Assembly (NCBI GenBank): GCA_025996895.1
Contig: BNTW01000040.1
Location: 1 to 25,596, forward strand
From: Bacteroidia bacterium
Lineage (GTDB): Bacteria > Bacteroidota > Bacteroidia > Bacteroidales > Azobacteroidaceae
DNA: 25,596 nt
Reading direction: 5' to 3'
Shown piece after piece: positions 1 to 7,794 of this stretch. The first letter of the stretch is position 1; every line of letters begins with the position of its first letter. Position numbers and translations under genes: made by a program. The notes under the pieces were generated by a model that worked only from the letters and a program-made list of their open reading frames with translations, did not search any database and was not told where the DNA came from.

Positions 1-105
1 AAAAAAGGAATAGTGATAAGCGATGAAGAGTTAAATGCAATAAATCTTAAAAAATATAAGTTCCATGGCGAGTGGAATTATGTCATAAAACCTAATAAAA
101 TGTGA
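1..105 (+). CDS. Transposase C-terminus, ISAzo13-like (partial)
   Basis: The frame is open from the window edge to a TGA at 103-105 and encodes 34 residues. They contain the pattern ISDEELNAIN followed by FHGEWNY, which I recognise from the C-terminal end of ISAzo13-family DDE transposases. The rest of the gene lies outside the window, so I cannot say whether the element is intact. The family call rests on this short motif only. Confidence 0.62.
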   Translation, partial: KKGIVISDEELNAINLKKYKFHGEWNYVIKPNKM

Positions 106-129
106 AAATTATTTACGGACGCTCCCTAA
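1..129 (+). mobile_element. Right end of an ISAzo13-like insertion sequence (partial)
   Basis: The transposase tail at 1-105 is followed within a few bases by the segment 108-129, containing TTTACGGACGCTCCC, which looks like the terminal inverted repeat of such an element. The left end is outside the window, so the repeat partner and any target duplication cannot be checked. The exact boundary (about 129) is inferred. The element ends about 100 bp before gyrA and its transposase is transcribed toward gyrA. Confidence 0.5.
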
Positions 130-229
130 CATTCAATTCCCGAAATAAAAATTTTCATATTTGAAGAATTTGTAGTAATTTAGCAGGGTTTTTGAAACAG
201 GAAACAATGTTAAACCTATATAAAAGTAA

Positions 230-2740
230 ATGATTGATAGTCAAGACAGAATCATTCAGGTAAATATCGAAGAACAAATGAAATCGGCATACATCGACTA
301 TTCGATGTCTGTGATTGTATCGCGTGCTTTACCCGATGTGAGAGATGGATTTAAGCCCGTGCATCGCCGGGTGTTGTTTGGAATGAACGAATTGGGGAAC
401 CACTCCAATCAGCCGTACAAGAAGTCGGCAAGAATTGTAGGGGAAGTGTTGGGTAAATATCACCCGCACGGCGACAGTTCGGTTTATTATGCGATGGTGC
501 GCATGGCGCAGGAGTGGTCGTTGCGTTATCCACTGGTCGATGGGCAAGGAAACTACGGCTCGGTCGATGGGGATGAGCCGGCAGCTATGCGTTATACGGA
601 AGCGCGGTTGAGTCGTCTGGCCGAAGAAATGTTGCAGGACATTGACAAAAATACGGTCGATTTTCAATCCAACTTCGACGACACGCTGAAAGAGCCGACC
701 GTTTTGCCAACCCGTATTCCGCAATTATTAATGAACGGAACGTCCGGGATTGCTGTCGGAATGGCGACTAATATGCCGCCGCACAACCTGACCGAATGTA
801 TCAACGGTATTCTTGCGTATATCGACGCGAAAGGCGAAATCAGTATTCCCGAATTGATGCAATACGTCAAAGGGCCTGATTTTCCGACAGGAGCGATGAT
901 TTACGGCTACGAAGGGATCCGGGAAGCGTTTGAAACCGGTCGAGGACGAATTATCATGCGTGGGAAAACCGATATTGAAGTACATAATAATAAGGAAACC
1001 ATCGTCATTTCCGAAATTCCCTACCAGGTCAATAAAGCGGAATTGATTAAATACATCGGCGAACTGGTCACAGACAAGCGGCTGGAAGGCATTACTCATG
1101 TCAATGACGAATCCGACCGCGAAGGCATGCGCATTGTAGTGGATGTAAGAAAAGATTTCAATTCGAGTGTCATTCTGAACAAGTTGTATAAAATGACGGC
1201 CTTGCAGACTTCGTACAGTGTCAATAACATCGCTTTGGTGAAAGGACGTCCGCGCTTGCTCAACCTGAAGGACATGGTGCGTTATTTCGTCGAACACCGC
1301 GTCGATGTGGTAACTCGCCGTATCAAGTTCGATTTGGCAAAAGCCGAACGGCGTGCACACATCGTTGATGGCCTGATTATCGCTTCCGATCATATCGACG
1401 AAGTGATTGCCATTATCAAATCGACCAAGACAACGCCGGAATCAATATCGCGTTTGATGGAACGCTTTGCTTTGTCGGAAATGCAAGCACAGGCGATTGT
1501 TGAAATGCGCCTGCGCCAATTGAATGGCCTCTCGCAAGATGAATTACACCGCGAATTGGAGGAATTGCGTAAATTGATTGCGCATTTGAACGAAATTCTG
1601 AATAGCGAAGAGTTGTTGATGGGTGTTATTAAGGACGAAATGATTGAAGTCCGCAACAAATATGGCGACAACCGGCGGACAGAAATCATTTATGCGACCG
1701 AAGACATGAATCCCGAAGATTTTTATGCGGACGACGAAATGATTATCACCATTTCGCATTTAGGCTACATCAAACGTACCTTGTTGACCGAATTTAAGGC
1801 GCAAAACCGAGGCGGTATCGGATCGAAAGGCTCGGAAACGCGCGACGAAGATTTTGTCGAATACATCTATCCGGCCAACATGCACGCAACCATCATGTTT
1901 TTCACCCAAAAAGGAAAATGCTACTGGCTAAAAGTCTATCAAATTCCCGAAGGCACAAAAATATCGAAAGGACGCGCTATTCAAAACTTGCTGAATATTG
2001 ACTCCGACGATAAAGTAAAGGCATTTGTCCGCGTTAAACAGTTGAACGACAAAGACTTTGTGGAATCTCACTATCTCGTTTTTTGTACGAAAAAAGGGAT
2101 CATTAAGAAAACATTGTTAGAAGCCTATTCGCGTCCGCGTCAAAACGGTGTGTTTGCGATTAATTTGCACGAAGACGATGAACTGATTGAAGTACGCATG
2201 ACGAACGGCACCCACGAAATCGTTATGGCCAACCGCAAAGGGCGTGCGCTGCGCTTCAACGAACACACTGTCCGCGCTATGGGACGAACGGCCGCCGGTG
2301 TGAAAGGCATGACGCTCGATGCGAAAAACGACGAAGTGGTCGGCATGATTGTAATTAAAGATACGGAAAAGGAAAGTATTCTCGTGGTTTCGGAACAAGG
2401 TTACGGAAAACGTTCCAAGATAGACGATTACCGCATTACCAACCGGGGCGGAAAAGGCGTTAAGACGTTGAATGTTACGGAAAAAACCGGTGTGCTGGTA
2501 AGTATTAAAACGGTAACGGACGACAACGACTTAATGATTATCAACAAGTCGGGTATTACCATTCGCATGAAAGTGTCGGATTTGAACATTATCGGCCGGG
2601 CAACGCAGGGCGTACGCTTGATTAATCTTGGCAAACGCAACGACGAAATCGCTTCGGTTTGCAAAGTGATGTCCGAAAATGAAGAAGAAACAGCAAATTT
2701 GGAAGAAAATAATGAAAATTCGGTTGAAAATACCGATTAA
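230..2740 (+). CDS. gyrA: DNA gyrase subunit A
   Basis: The 836-residue protein is GyrA, the breakage-reunion subunit of the A2B2 gyrase that introduces negative supercoils using ATP hydrolysed by GyrB. The N-terminal domain shows the conserved block [17 protein letters not shown] (31-47), the quinolone-pocket region HPHGDSS (78-84) and the catalytic tyrosine Y122 in [10 protein letters not shown]. The C-terminal half carries the repeated beta-pinwheel blades, with GyrA-box-like motifs NRGGIGSKG and NRGGKG. Length fits Bacteroidetes GyrA; ParC in this phylum is more divergent. The acidic tail is typical. The ATG at 230 begins the conserved MIDSQDRII start. The native promoter is not obvious: no perfect TAnnTTTG box lies in 106-229, and an insertion-sequence end lies just upstream. 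A TPR gene follows after 44 nt. Confidence 0.97.
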   Translation: MIDSQDRIIQVNIEEQMKSAYIDYSMSVIVSRALPDVRDGFKPVHRRVLFGMNELGNHSNQPYKKSARIVGEVLGKYHPHGDSSVYYAMVRMAQEWSLRYPLVDGQGNYGSVDGDEPAAMRYTEARLSRLAEEMLQDIDKNTVDFQSNFDDTLKEPTVLPTRIPQLLMNGTSGIAVGMATNMPPHNLTECINGILAYIDAKGEISIPELMQYVKGPDFPTGAMIYGYEGIREAFETGRGRIIMRGKTDIEVHNNKETIVISEIPYQVNKAELIKYIGELVTDKRLEGITHVNDESDREGMRIVVDVRKDFNSSVILNKLYKMTALQTSYSVNNIALVKGRPRLLNLKDMVRYFVEHRVDVVTRRIKFDLAKAERRAHIVDGLIIASDHIDEVIAIIKSTKTTPESISRLMERFALSEMQAQAIVEMRLRQLNGLSQDELHRELEELRKLIAHLNEILNSEELLMGVIKDEMIEVRNKYGDNRRTEIIYATEDMNPEDFYADDEMIITISHLGYIKRTLLTEFKAQNRGGIGSKGSETRDEDFVEYIYPANMHATIMFFTQKGKCYWLKVYQIPEGTKISKGRAIQNLLNIDSDDKVKAFVRVKQLNDKDFVESHYLVFCTKKGIIKKTLLEAYSRPRQNGVFAINLHEDDELIEVRMTNGTHEIVMANRKGRALRFNEHTVRAMGRTAAGVKGMTLDAKNDEVVGMIVIKDTEKESILVVSEQGYGKRSKIDDYRITNRGGKGVKTLNVTEKTGVLVSIKTVTDDNDLMIINKSGITIRMKVSDLNIIGRATQGVRLINLGKRNDEIASVCKVMSENEEETANLEENNENSVENTD

Positions 2741-2784
2741 TTTGTAATTTTACGGCAAAATAACAAAATAAAAAAGTTGAATAT

Positions 2785-4023
2785 ATGAAAAAGGTAGCAA
2801 TTACACTCGCATTGTGCCTCGTAGTAGGTTTTTCTTTCGCACAGAAAAAAGCGGTGAGTGAAGCAAAAGAAGAGATTAAGACAAAAAATGCAACACAGCA
2901 AGCCCAAGATTTGGGCGAAGCGCGTCGTTTAATTCAGGGCGCATTGCAAGATCCGGAAACAAAAGACGATGCGGAAACATGGTATGTGGCCGGACAAATT
3001 GAAGAAAAGGCCTTTTCGACCGAACAAACCAAAGAAGTGATGGGTTTGAAGCCGGTAGAAGATGTGATGTACAGCAGTTTGACTCAAATCGGACAGTATT
3101 TTATCAAAGCCGACTCTTTGGGCGAATTACCCAACGACAAAGGTAAAGTGAAAAACCGCTTTCGCAAAGACATGAAAGCGATTTTGCTGGCCGACCGTTC
3201 TTATTATATCAACGCCGGTATTTATTTCTTTGAAAGAGAAAATTATGAAAGAGCCTACACGGCATTTAAGTTCTATGGCGATATTCCTGCGTTGCCGATG
3301 ATGGCAGGTGAAAAATTTCCGCCTGCAATGGATGATACCATCGAAGTGCAAATCCGCTATTATGCCGGTTTAGCCGCTTCCTATATTCCCGATCCGTCGG
3401 CAGCCACTGAAATTTTCAACTCAATTAAGGACTTGAAATACAACGAAAACGAAATCTACCAACGGCTGGCAACCCTTTACCAGCAACAGGAAGATACGGT
3501 AAATTTTACAAAAACATTGGAAGAAGGCGCGGCCAAATTTCCGGGTGAGGCGTATTACATGCTCAACCTGATTAATTTGAAAATCATCAATGGACAAACG
3601 ACAGAGGCTGTCGATTATTTGAATAAAGCAATTGCTATTTCGCCCGATAATGCTCAGCTCTACGACGTGGTAGGTCAGGTATATGAAGAAATGAAAAATT
3701 TCGATAAGGCTTCGGAATCGTTCCAAAAAGCCATCGAGATTCAACCCGATTATAGTGAAGCCTATTCTCACGCAGGACGTTTGTATTACAATGCAGGGGT
3801 AGAACAACGCGGTAAGGCCGATAACATTGCGGACAAAACGGCTTACGAACAAGAAGCTAAAAAAGCGCAGGATTATTTCAACGAAGCACTTCGATATTAC
3901 GAAAAAGCCTATGAGTTGAATGCGGACGACAAAGATGCGGTTTTTGCTTTGCGTAATATCTATTATACGCTGGGTATAAACGACAAATACGAAAAAATGG
4001 ATAAAATTTATTCGGGGCAATAA
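2785..4023 (+). CDS. Exported tetratricopeptide-repeat protein
   Basis: The 412-residue protein begins with a clear signal peptide (MKKVAITLALCLVVGFSFA, cleavage likely after A19). The C-terminal half, roughly residues 255-400, has TPR-like helices, for example a repeat containing AVDYLNKAIAISPDNAQLYD followed by another around ASESFQKAIEIQPDYSEAY. The precursor is therefore exported to the periplasm, where TPR arrays normally act as protein-binding scaffolds. Similar secreted TPR proteins following gyrA are common in Bacteroidales as far as I recall, but no specific role is known to me. A near-consensus promoter element TAATTTTA (2745-2752) precedes it, one base off TAnnTTTG. Its stop codon overlaps the next start by 1 nt, so it is translationally linked to the glycan genes downstream. 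Confidence 0.85.
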   Translation: MKKVAITLALCLVVGFSFAQKKAVSEAKEEIKTKNATQQAQDLGEARRLIQGALQDPETKDDAETWYVAGQIEEKAFSTEQTKEVMGLKPVEDVMYSSLTQIGQYFIKADSLGELPNDKGKVKNRFRKDMKAILLADRSYYINAGIYFFERENYERAYTAFKFYGDIPALPMMAGEKFPPAMDDTIEVQIRYYAGLAASYIPDPSAATEIFNSIKDLKYNENEIYQRLATLYQQQEDTVNFTKTLEEGAAKFPGEAYYMLNLINLKIINGQTTEAVDYLNKAIAISPDNAQLYDVVGQVYEEMKNFDKASESFQKAIEIQPDYSEAYSHAGRLYYNAGVEQRGKADNIADKTAYEQEAKKAQDYFNEALRYYEKAYELNADDKDAVFALRNIYYTLGINDKYEKMDKIYSGQ

Positions 4024-4772
4024 TGAGCGAAGAATACTTCGGCATCAATTATACTTTTGGGAAAGACGCGATTGATTCGACTATCGACAAATGGCTGCAG
4101 TCTGACGAAAAAAAGTATGTGTGTGTGGCCGATGGTGTTACTTTAGCATTAAGTACTGAAAATAAAGCGTTAAAAAACGTGCTGGATGAGGCCGGCATGG
4201 TGGTTTGCGACAGCAGTTGGGTACCATTGTACCTGCGTTCGCTCTACGGAATTAAGCGCGAACAATATGCGGGAAGCGATTTTTTGATGAACGCCGTTAC
4301 GGCAAAAAAATACCGCCTGATGTTTATCGGTGCCTCCGAACACACGCTTGATGCTTTGAAAAATAATTTAGCGCGTAAAAATGAAGGGATCAGGGAGATG
4401 ACATTTCTCCCTCTTCCTTTTTTAGACGTAACGGAATTTGATTACAAGCAAATTGCCGAAGAAATCAACCGCAACCGGCCGGATTTGATTTTCGTTTCGT
4501 TGGGAATGCCGAAACAGGAATTTTTCATGCATCGGCTGATACCTTATATAAATAGAGGTGTATTAATCGGCGTCGGTGCGGCTTTCAAATTTCATTCGGG
4601 GCTGGCCAATCAAAAGCGCGCGCCTCAATTTATGATTAAAGCAAAAATGGAATGGATATACCGCATTTGGAGTGAGCCGGAAAAGCAGTTGAAACGCTGC
4701 CGGCTGATTTTTATGTCCATGCCGAAAATTTATTGGAAAGAGTACAGGAATAAAAAGAATGTTGCGTTATGA
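4023..4772 (+). CDS. TagA/WecG/CpsF-family glycosyltransferase
   Basis: The 249-residue protein is a GT26-family enzyme, which adds a sugar (for example ManNAc or ManNAcA) from a UDP donor onto an undecaprenyl-linked monosaccharide at the cytoplasmic face of the membrane. Family signatures are the ADGVTLAL segment (36-43), CDSSWVPLY (62-70) holding the conserved acidic residue, GSDF (84-87) and SLGMPKQE (159-166). The C-terminal basic tail is typical of the membrane-association segment. Length is normal for the family. The ATG overlaps the upstream TAA (taATG). The downstream WecA/TagO-like gene overlaps by 4 nt (ATGA), which fits a pathway in which that enzyme makes the lipid-linked acceptor. 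The exact sugar cannot be read from the sequence. Confidence 0.88.
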   Translation: MSEEYFGINYTFGKDAIDSTIDKWLQSDEKKYVCVADGVTLALSTENKALKNVLDEAGMVVCDSSWVPLYLRSLYGIKREQYAGSDFLMNAVTAKKYRLMFIGASEHTLDALKNNLARKNEGIREMTFLPLPFLDVTEFDYKQIAEEINRNRPDLIFVSLGMPKQEFFMHRLIPYINRGVLIGVGAAFKFHSGLANQKRAPQFMIKAKMEWIYRIWSEPEKQLKRCRLIFMSMPKIYWKEYRNKKNVAL

Positions 4773-5842
4773 GCTTGAATGTCATTATCGCGTTGTTGTT
4801 GAGTATAGTTATTAGCGTTTTCTCTACTTTTTACATTATCCGGTTTTCAAAAAATCTGGGCTGGGGCGACGATCCTTCGGAAGACCGCAAAATCCATAAA
4901 CGGAAAGTGCCGAACATGGGCGGCATTGCCGTATTTATCGCAACGATGGTTACTTATTTTTCATTCAGTGATTACAGCGACATTATCCGTCCCGACAAAC
5001 TGTTTTCGATTTCGATTTTTCTCTTTTTTATCGGGGTCAAAGACGACGTTGAAAGCATTTCCATCCGAAGCCGGTTTATCATGGAATTTCTGTGCGCATT
5101 CTTTATTATTTACATTACCGACATTCGTCTGACGACTTTGTGGGGTATTTTCGGTATCGAAGAAATACCGCTTGTGCCAAGTTACCTGCTTACTTCTCTT
5201 TTTATTGTGGGCTGTATCAACGCCTACAACATGATTGACGGCTTGGACGGCTTGCTCGGCTCCATTTCACTCATCGGGGCAATGAGTTTCGGATTTATTT
5301 TTAATTTTTCGGGCGAATGGTTATGGACGCTGCTCTGTATAGCTATGTGTGGAGCCTTGCTGGGTTTTCTGTTTTTTAATTGGTACCCTGCAAATATTTT
5401 TATGGGAAACGGCGGAGCGTTGTTTCTGGGGACAATATTTGCGTGTTTTGCCCTGCGGGCGATGCAGTTGCGTCCGATAACTTACGGAGAAATCCATATT
5501 TCCATGTTGCACACGATGGCCTTCAGTATCATTGCCATTCCGATTGTCGATATGCTGATGGTGTTCAGTCTGCGCATTTATCACGGACATTCTCCGTTTA
5601 AGGCGGATAACCGGCATATCCACCACCGCTTGATTGGTATGGGATTAAATCATGCCCAAGCAAGTTTGGTGATTGTCTTGCTCAACATTTTAATTATTGC
5701 ATTTGCGTATAGGATACAGGATATGAGAGCATTGAAATCACTGCTTTTCACTATCTTGTTTTGTTTTGTGCTGGAACTGGCGGTTATTTACGCCACTTAT
5801 TATATTAAAAAAGGTAAAAGAAAAAAGATTGTTTCACATTAA
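4769..5842 (+). CDS. WecA/TagO/MraY-like undecaprenyl-phosphate glycosylphosphotransferase
   Basis: The 357-residue polytopic membrane protein, with about ten hydrophobic segments, belongs to the GT4 WecA/MraY superfamily. These enzymes transfer HexNAc-1-phosphate from UDP-HexNAc to undecaprenyl phosphate and so start surface-glycan chains. Seen in order: KIHKRKVPNMGG (41-52); the Mg-binding DD pair in GVKDDVES (D92-D93); NAYNMIDGLDGLLG (151-164) with the conserved aspartates D157 and D160; and the basic loop NRHIHHRL (281-288). An oddity is the usual GD-x-GS motif after the DG loop, which reads MGNGGA (212-217): the expected aspartate is Asn214. Whether this alters activity is unknown. The ATGA overlap with the TagA-like gene suggests they act in sequence. 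MraY itself is unlikely because the gene is not in a mur/dcw cluster. Confidence 0.9.
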   Translation: MSLNVIIALLLSIVISVFSTFYIIRFSKNLGWGDDPSEDRKIHKRKVPNMGGIAVFIATMVTYFSFSDYSDIIRPDKLFSISIFLFFIGVKDDVESISIRSRFIMEFLCAFFIIYITDIRLTTLWGIFGIEEIPLVPSYLLTSLFIVGCINAYNMIDGLDGLLGSISLIGAMSFGFIFNFSGEWLWTLLCIAMCGALLGFLFFNWYPANIFMGNGGALFLGTIFACFALRAMQLRPITYGEIHISMLHTMAFSIIAIPIVDMLMVFSLRIYHGHSPFKADNRHIHHRLIGMGLNHAQASLVIVLLNILIIAFAYRIQDMRALKSLLFTILFCFVLELAVIYATYYIKKGKRKKIVSH

Positions 5843-5848
5843 AAGTTT

Positions 5849-6052
5849 ATGAAAATGAAAGAAAAAATTGGTAGCGACGCCGGTCGCGTATGGAACATTT
5901 TGAACGAAAAGGGAACGAAATCGGTAAAAGAACTGAAAAGATTGGCCAAATTGACCGATAAGGAAATTTATGCCGTTATCGGCTGGTTGGCACGGGAAGA
6001 AAAATTGGCCTTCGGAGAAAAAGAAGACGATATTTATCTCTCTCTGATTTAA
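5849..6052 (+). CDS. Small winged-helix protein (DUF2582-like)
   Basis: The 67-residue protein is predicted to be a compact winged helix. It has a helix with AGRVWNILNEKG, a helix-turn-helix segment VKELKRLAKLTDKEIYAVIGWLA (about 25-47), and a wing ending LAFGEKEDDIYLSLI. This pattern matches the DUF2582 winged-helix family. The family function is not established; DNA binding or protein interaction is inferred from the fold only. It starts 6 nt after the WecA-like gene, so it is probably cotranscribed. The alternative start ATG at 5855 gives a protein two residues shorter. Its TAA is immediately followed by the menG stop on the other strand, with no base between them. Confidence 0.8.
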   Translation: MKMKEKIGSDAGRVWNILNEKGTKSVKELKRLAKLTDKEIYAVIGWLAREEKLAFGEKEDDIYLSLI

Positions 6053-6790
6053 TTACTTACTTCCCAAATACATCGTGCAAATCCCGAAAGTGAGTGGGTG
6101 ATATTCGACAGCAACAAACCCGTTTTTTTCGAGAATGGAAGTCATTGTCTTGTTTTGCGGAAAGGCTTCAATTGATTTGGGCAAATAATGATAGGCGGCG
6201 TTGCTTTTAGACAACCACTTGCCTATCAGTGGGATAAGTTTGGAATAAATCCGGTATCCCTGTTTCAAGGGAAAATGTTCGGGCGTGGAAAGTTCGAGAA
6301 TCATCAGTTTTCCACCCGGTTGCAATATGCGCAAAATTTCCTGCAATCCTTTGTCCAAATCTTCAAAATTGCGGACGCCGAAAGCAACCATCGCTGCATC
6401 GAACGAATTATCCGGCAATTGCAAATCATCACAGTTTTGCCGTTCAAACCGTATTTTTTCGGACAATCTGGCGCGTGAAACTTTTTCTTTTCCTACATTC
6501 ATCATTTGTTCGGAAATATCGATACCCCTGATTTCGTCCGGTTGTAACATTCGGCAGGCTTCCAATGCCAAATCACCTGTTCCGGTGGCCACGTCCAAGA
6601 TTTTTTTCGGTGCAAGCGATTGCAGGGCGCGGATACCTTTTTTTCGCCAAAAGCGATCGATACCCAGCGAAAGCATGCGGTTTAACAAATCGTATTTAGG
6701 GGCAATTTCGTTAAACATTTCTTCCACTTGAACGCTTTTTGCGCCGGATTTGCCGGTGTAAGGAATAATTTTTTCTACCGAATAAGTCAT
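6053..6790 (-). CDS. menG: Demethylmenaquinone methyltransferase (MenG/UbiE)
   Basis: The 245-residue SAM-dependent methyltransferase performs the last menaquinone step, C-methylation of demethylmenaquinone. The class I MTase motif I is DVATGTGDLAL (about residues 66-76). It is preceded by the UbiE N-terminal block VQVEEMFNEIAPKYDLLNRMLSLGID and followed by the motif FGVRNFED and the LKIxE-like strand LMILELSTPEH. These signatures and the length fit the UbiE/MenG family. Ubiquinone synthesis is not expected in Bacteroidales, so menG is preferred over ubiE. It is divergent from menA, sharing a 55-bp intergenic region with face-to-face promoters. The 3' end abuts the stop codon of the DUF2582-like gene on the other strand. 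Confidence 0.95.
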   Translation of the reverse strand: MTYSVEKIIPYTGKSGAKSVQVEEMFNEIAPKYDLLNRMLSLGIDRFWRKKGIRALQSLAPKKILDVATGTGDLALEACRMLQPDEIRGIDISEQMMNVGKEKVSRARLSEKIRFERQNCDDLQLPDNSFDAAMVAFGVRNFEDLDKGLQEILRILQPGGKLMILELSTPEHFPLKQGYRIYSKLIPLIGKWLSKSNAAYHYLPKSIEAFPQNKTMTSILEKNGFVAVEYHPLTFGICTMYLGSK

Positions 6791-6818
6791 TTTTCTTCGT
6801 TTTGAACGTTTGTATTTT

Positions 6819-6826
6819 TATCTTTG
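6819..6826 (+). promoter_or_regulatory. Promoter -7 element for menA
   Basis: TATCTTTG is a perfect match to the Bacteroidetes TAnnTTTG element. Transcription would start near 6831-6834, which puts any start codon upstream of that point (such as the TTG at 6810) outside the message. A -33 TTTG at 6801-6804 is only 14 nt away, closer than the usual 17-23. Confidence 0.65.
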
Positions 6827-6828
6827 TA

Positions 6829-6836
6829 CAAAAATA
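6829..6836 (-). promoter_or_regulatory. Promoter -7 element for menG
   Basis: On the minus strand this reads TATTTTTG, a perfect TAnnTTTG match, 39 bp upstream of the menG ATG. It is 2 bp from the oppositely oriented menA element, and the two share the palindrome TTTGTACAAA (6823-6832). No well-spaced -33 TTG is visible. Confidence 0.55.
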
Positions 6837-6845
6837 AGCATTTTA

Positions 6846-7733
6846 GTGGTAAAAAAGAATTCTTTGCAAGCCTGGTTTTTAGCTGTTCGCCCGAAAACAT
6901 TGTCGGCGGCAGTTGTTCCGGTCATGGTTGCCTGCGCTTTGGCGTATCACGACGACGTTTTTTCATGGAAACCGGCGTTGATTTGCTTGGTTTTTGCCTT
7001 ATTAATGCAAATCATTTCCAATCTGGCCAATGATTATTTCGACTACCGGAAAGGAAGCGACAACGATGAGCGGCTGGGACCGAAACGCGCAGTCGCCGAA
7101 GGCTGGATTTCGCCCCAAACCATGCTGTCGGTTACGCTGGGGTTGTGTGTGTTGGCCGGTATAACCGGTTTGTTATTAGTGTTTTACGGTGGTTGGCAGT
7201 TAATCATAGCCGGTTTCTTTATTGTGTTGTTTGCGCTGGCTTATTCCGGCGGCCCTTATCCTTTGGCCTATCACGGCTGGGGCGACGTGTGCGTGTTGCT
7301 GTTTTTCGGCATTGTTCCGGTCGGCTTTACCTACTATGTGCAGGCTTTGCGATGGACAACACCGGCTACGATTTGCGGAATTTCCGTCGGATTGGTCATT
7401 ATCAATATTTTGGTTGCCAATAATTATCGTGATCGATTTTCGGACAAGCGCGCCGGCAAAAAGACGACAATTGTCTTGTTCGGCGAAAAATTCGGTAGTT
7501 ATTTTTATTTGTTCAACGGCATTGTCACCGTACTGCTGTGCCAATATTTTTGGCTGGAAAAAGCCGTTTGGGCGGCCTTACTGCCGGTTTTATTTTTATT
7601 TCCGCATGTCTGCACGTGGCGCGAAATGGTCGTTATTAACCAAGGCGAGCGATTGATTTCCCTATTGGAAAAAACCGCACGCAACGTACTGATTTTCGGT
7701 ATTTTATTCGCCATTGGCCTGACTATTCACTAA
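6846..7733 (+). CDS. menA: 1,4-dihydroxy-2-naphthoate polyprenyltransferase (MenA)
   Basis: This UbiA-superfamily membrane prenyltransferase attaches a polyprenyl chain to DHNA, giving demethylmenaquinone, the substrate of the divergent MenG. Motif one is NDYFDYRKGSDNDERLGPKR, which includes the Asp-rich Mg/diphosphate-binding site. Motif two is NYRDRFSDKRAGKKT. Eight or nine hydrophobic segments are visible, starting at VRPKTLSAAVVPVMV. I chose GTG 6846 (VKKNSLQAWFLA, 295 residues): a longer frame begins at TTG 6810, but that lies upstream of the predicted transcription start, and family members begin near KKNSxQAW. The stop codon (7731-7733) lies inside an array of 7-bp repeats. Confidence 0.93.
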   Translation: MVKKNSLQAWFLAVRPKTLSAAVVPVMVACALAYHDDVFSWKPALICLVFALLMQIISNLANDYFDYRKGSDNDERLGPKRAVAEGWISPQTMLSVTLGLCVLAGITGLLLVFYGGWQLIIAGFFIVLFALAYSGGPYPLAYHGWGDVCVLLFFGIVPVGFTYYVQALRWTTPATICGISVGLVIINILVANNYRDRFSDKRAGKKTTIVLFGEKFGSYFYLFNGIVTVLLCQYFWLEKAVWAALLPVLFLFPHVCTWREMVVINQGERLISLLEKTARNVLIFGILFAIGLTIH

Positions 7734-7755
7734 TCACTATTCTCTATTCACTAAT
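7721..7755. repeat. Array of five imperfect 7-bp repeats, consensus CACTATT
   Basis: The units are GACTATT, CACTAAT, CACTATT, CTCTATT and CACTAAT, placed without gaps. The menA stop TAA (7731-7733) lies inside the second unit. The array contains CTA every 7 bp, so the minus strand has TAG stops in all three frames. Such heptamer runs are familiar in Bacteroidetes intergenic DNA, but their origin is not known to me. Confidence 0.7.
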
Positions 7756-7762
7756 TTATTCG

Positions 7763-7770
7763 TATCTTTG
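7763..7770 (+). promoter_or_regulatory. Promoter -7 element for ribE
   Basis: TATCTTTG is a perfect TAnnTTTG match 24 bp before the ribE ATG at 7795. A correctly spaced -33 TTG is not visible, because the heptamer array occupies that position. No FMN-riboswitch-like leader is possible in this short space. Confidence 0.6.
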
Positions 7771-7794
7771 CCGACCAATTAAAAAATTTACTCT

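Noticed and set aside
207..233. Nine-codon upstream frame (MLNLYKSK) whose TGA overlaps the gyrA ATG
   Set aside because: Attractive as a translation-coupling leader, but it is short, has no evident ribosome-binding site, and may be chance in A/T-rich DNA.
486..494. Tyr87 in the GyrA quinolone-resistance region (E. coli has Asp87, and D87Y gives resistance there)
   Set aside because: From memory, Bacteroides and Porphyromonas GyrA naturally have an aromatic residue at this position, and Ser83 is kept, so this is probably the lineage state and not a resistance mutation.
297..1689. Long antisense open frames across gyrA (up to 221 codons)
   Set aside because: They mirror the codon structure of gyrA, have no family resemblance, no promoter and no ribosome-binding context. 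The same holds for antisense frames over the TPR, lysA, hutU, ligA and hutI genes.
6810..6845. N-terminal extension of MenA starting at TTG 6810
   Set aside because: It lies upstream of the predicted transcription start and has no match to MenA N-termini; GTG 6846 is preferred.
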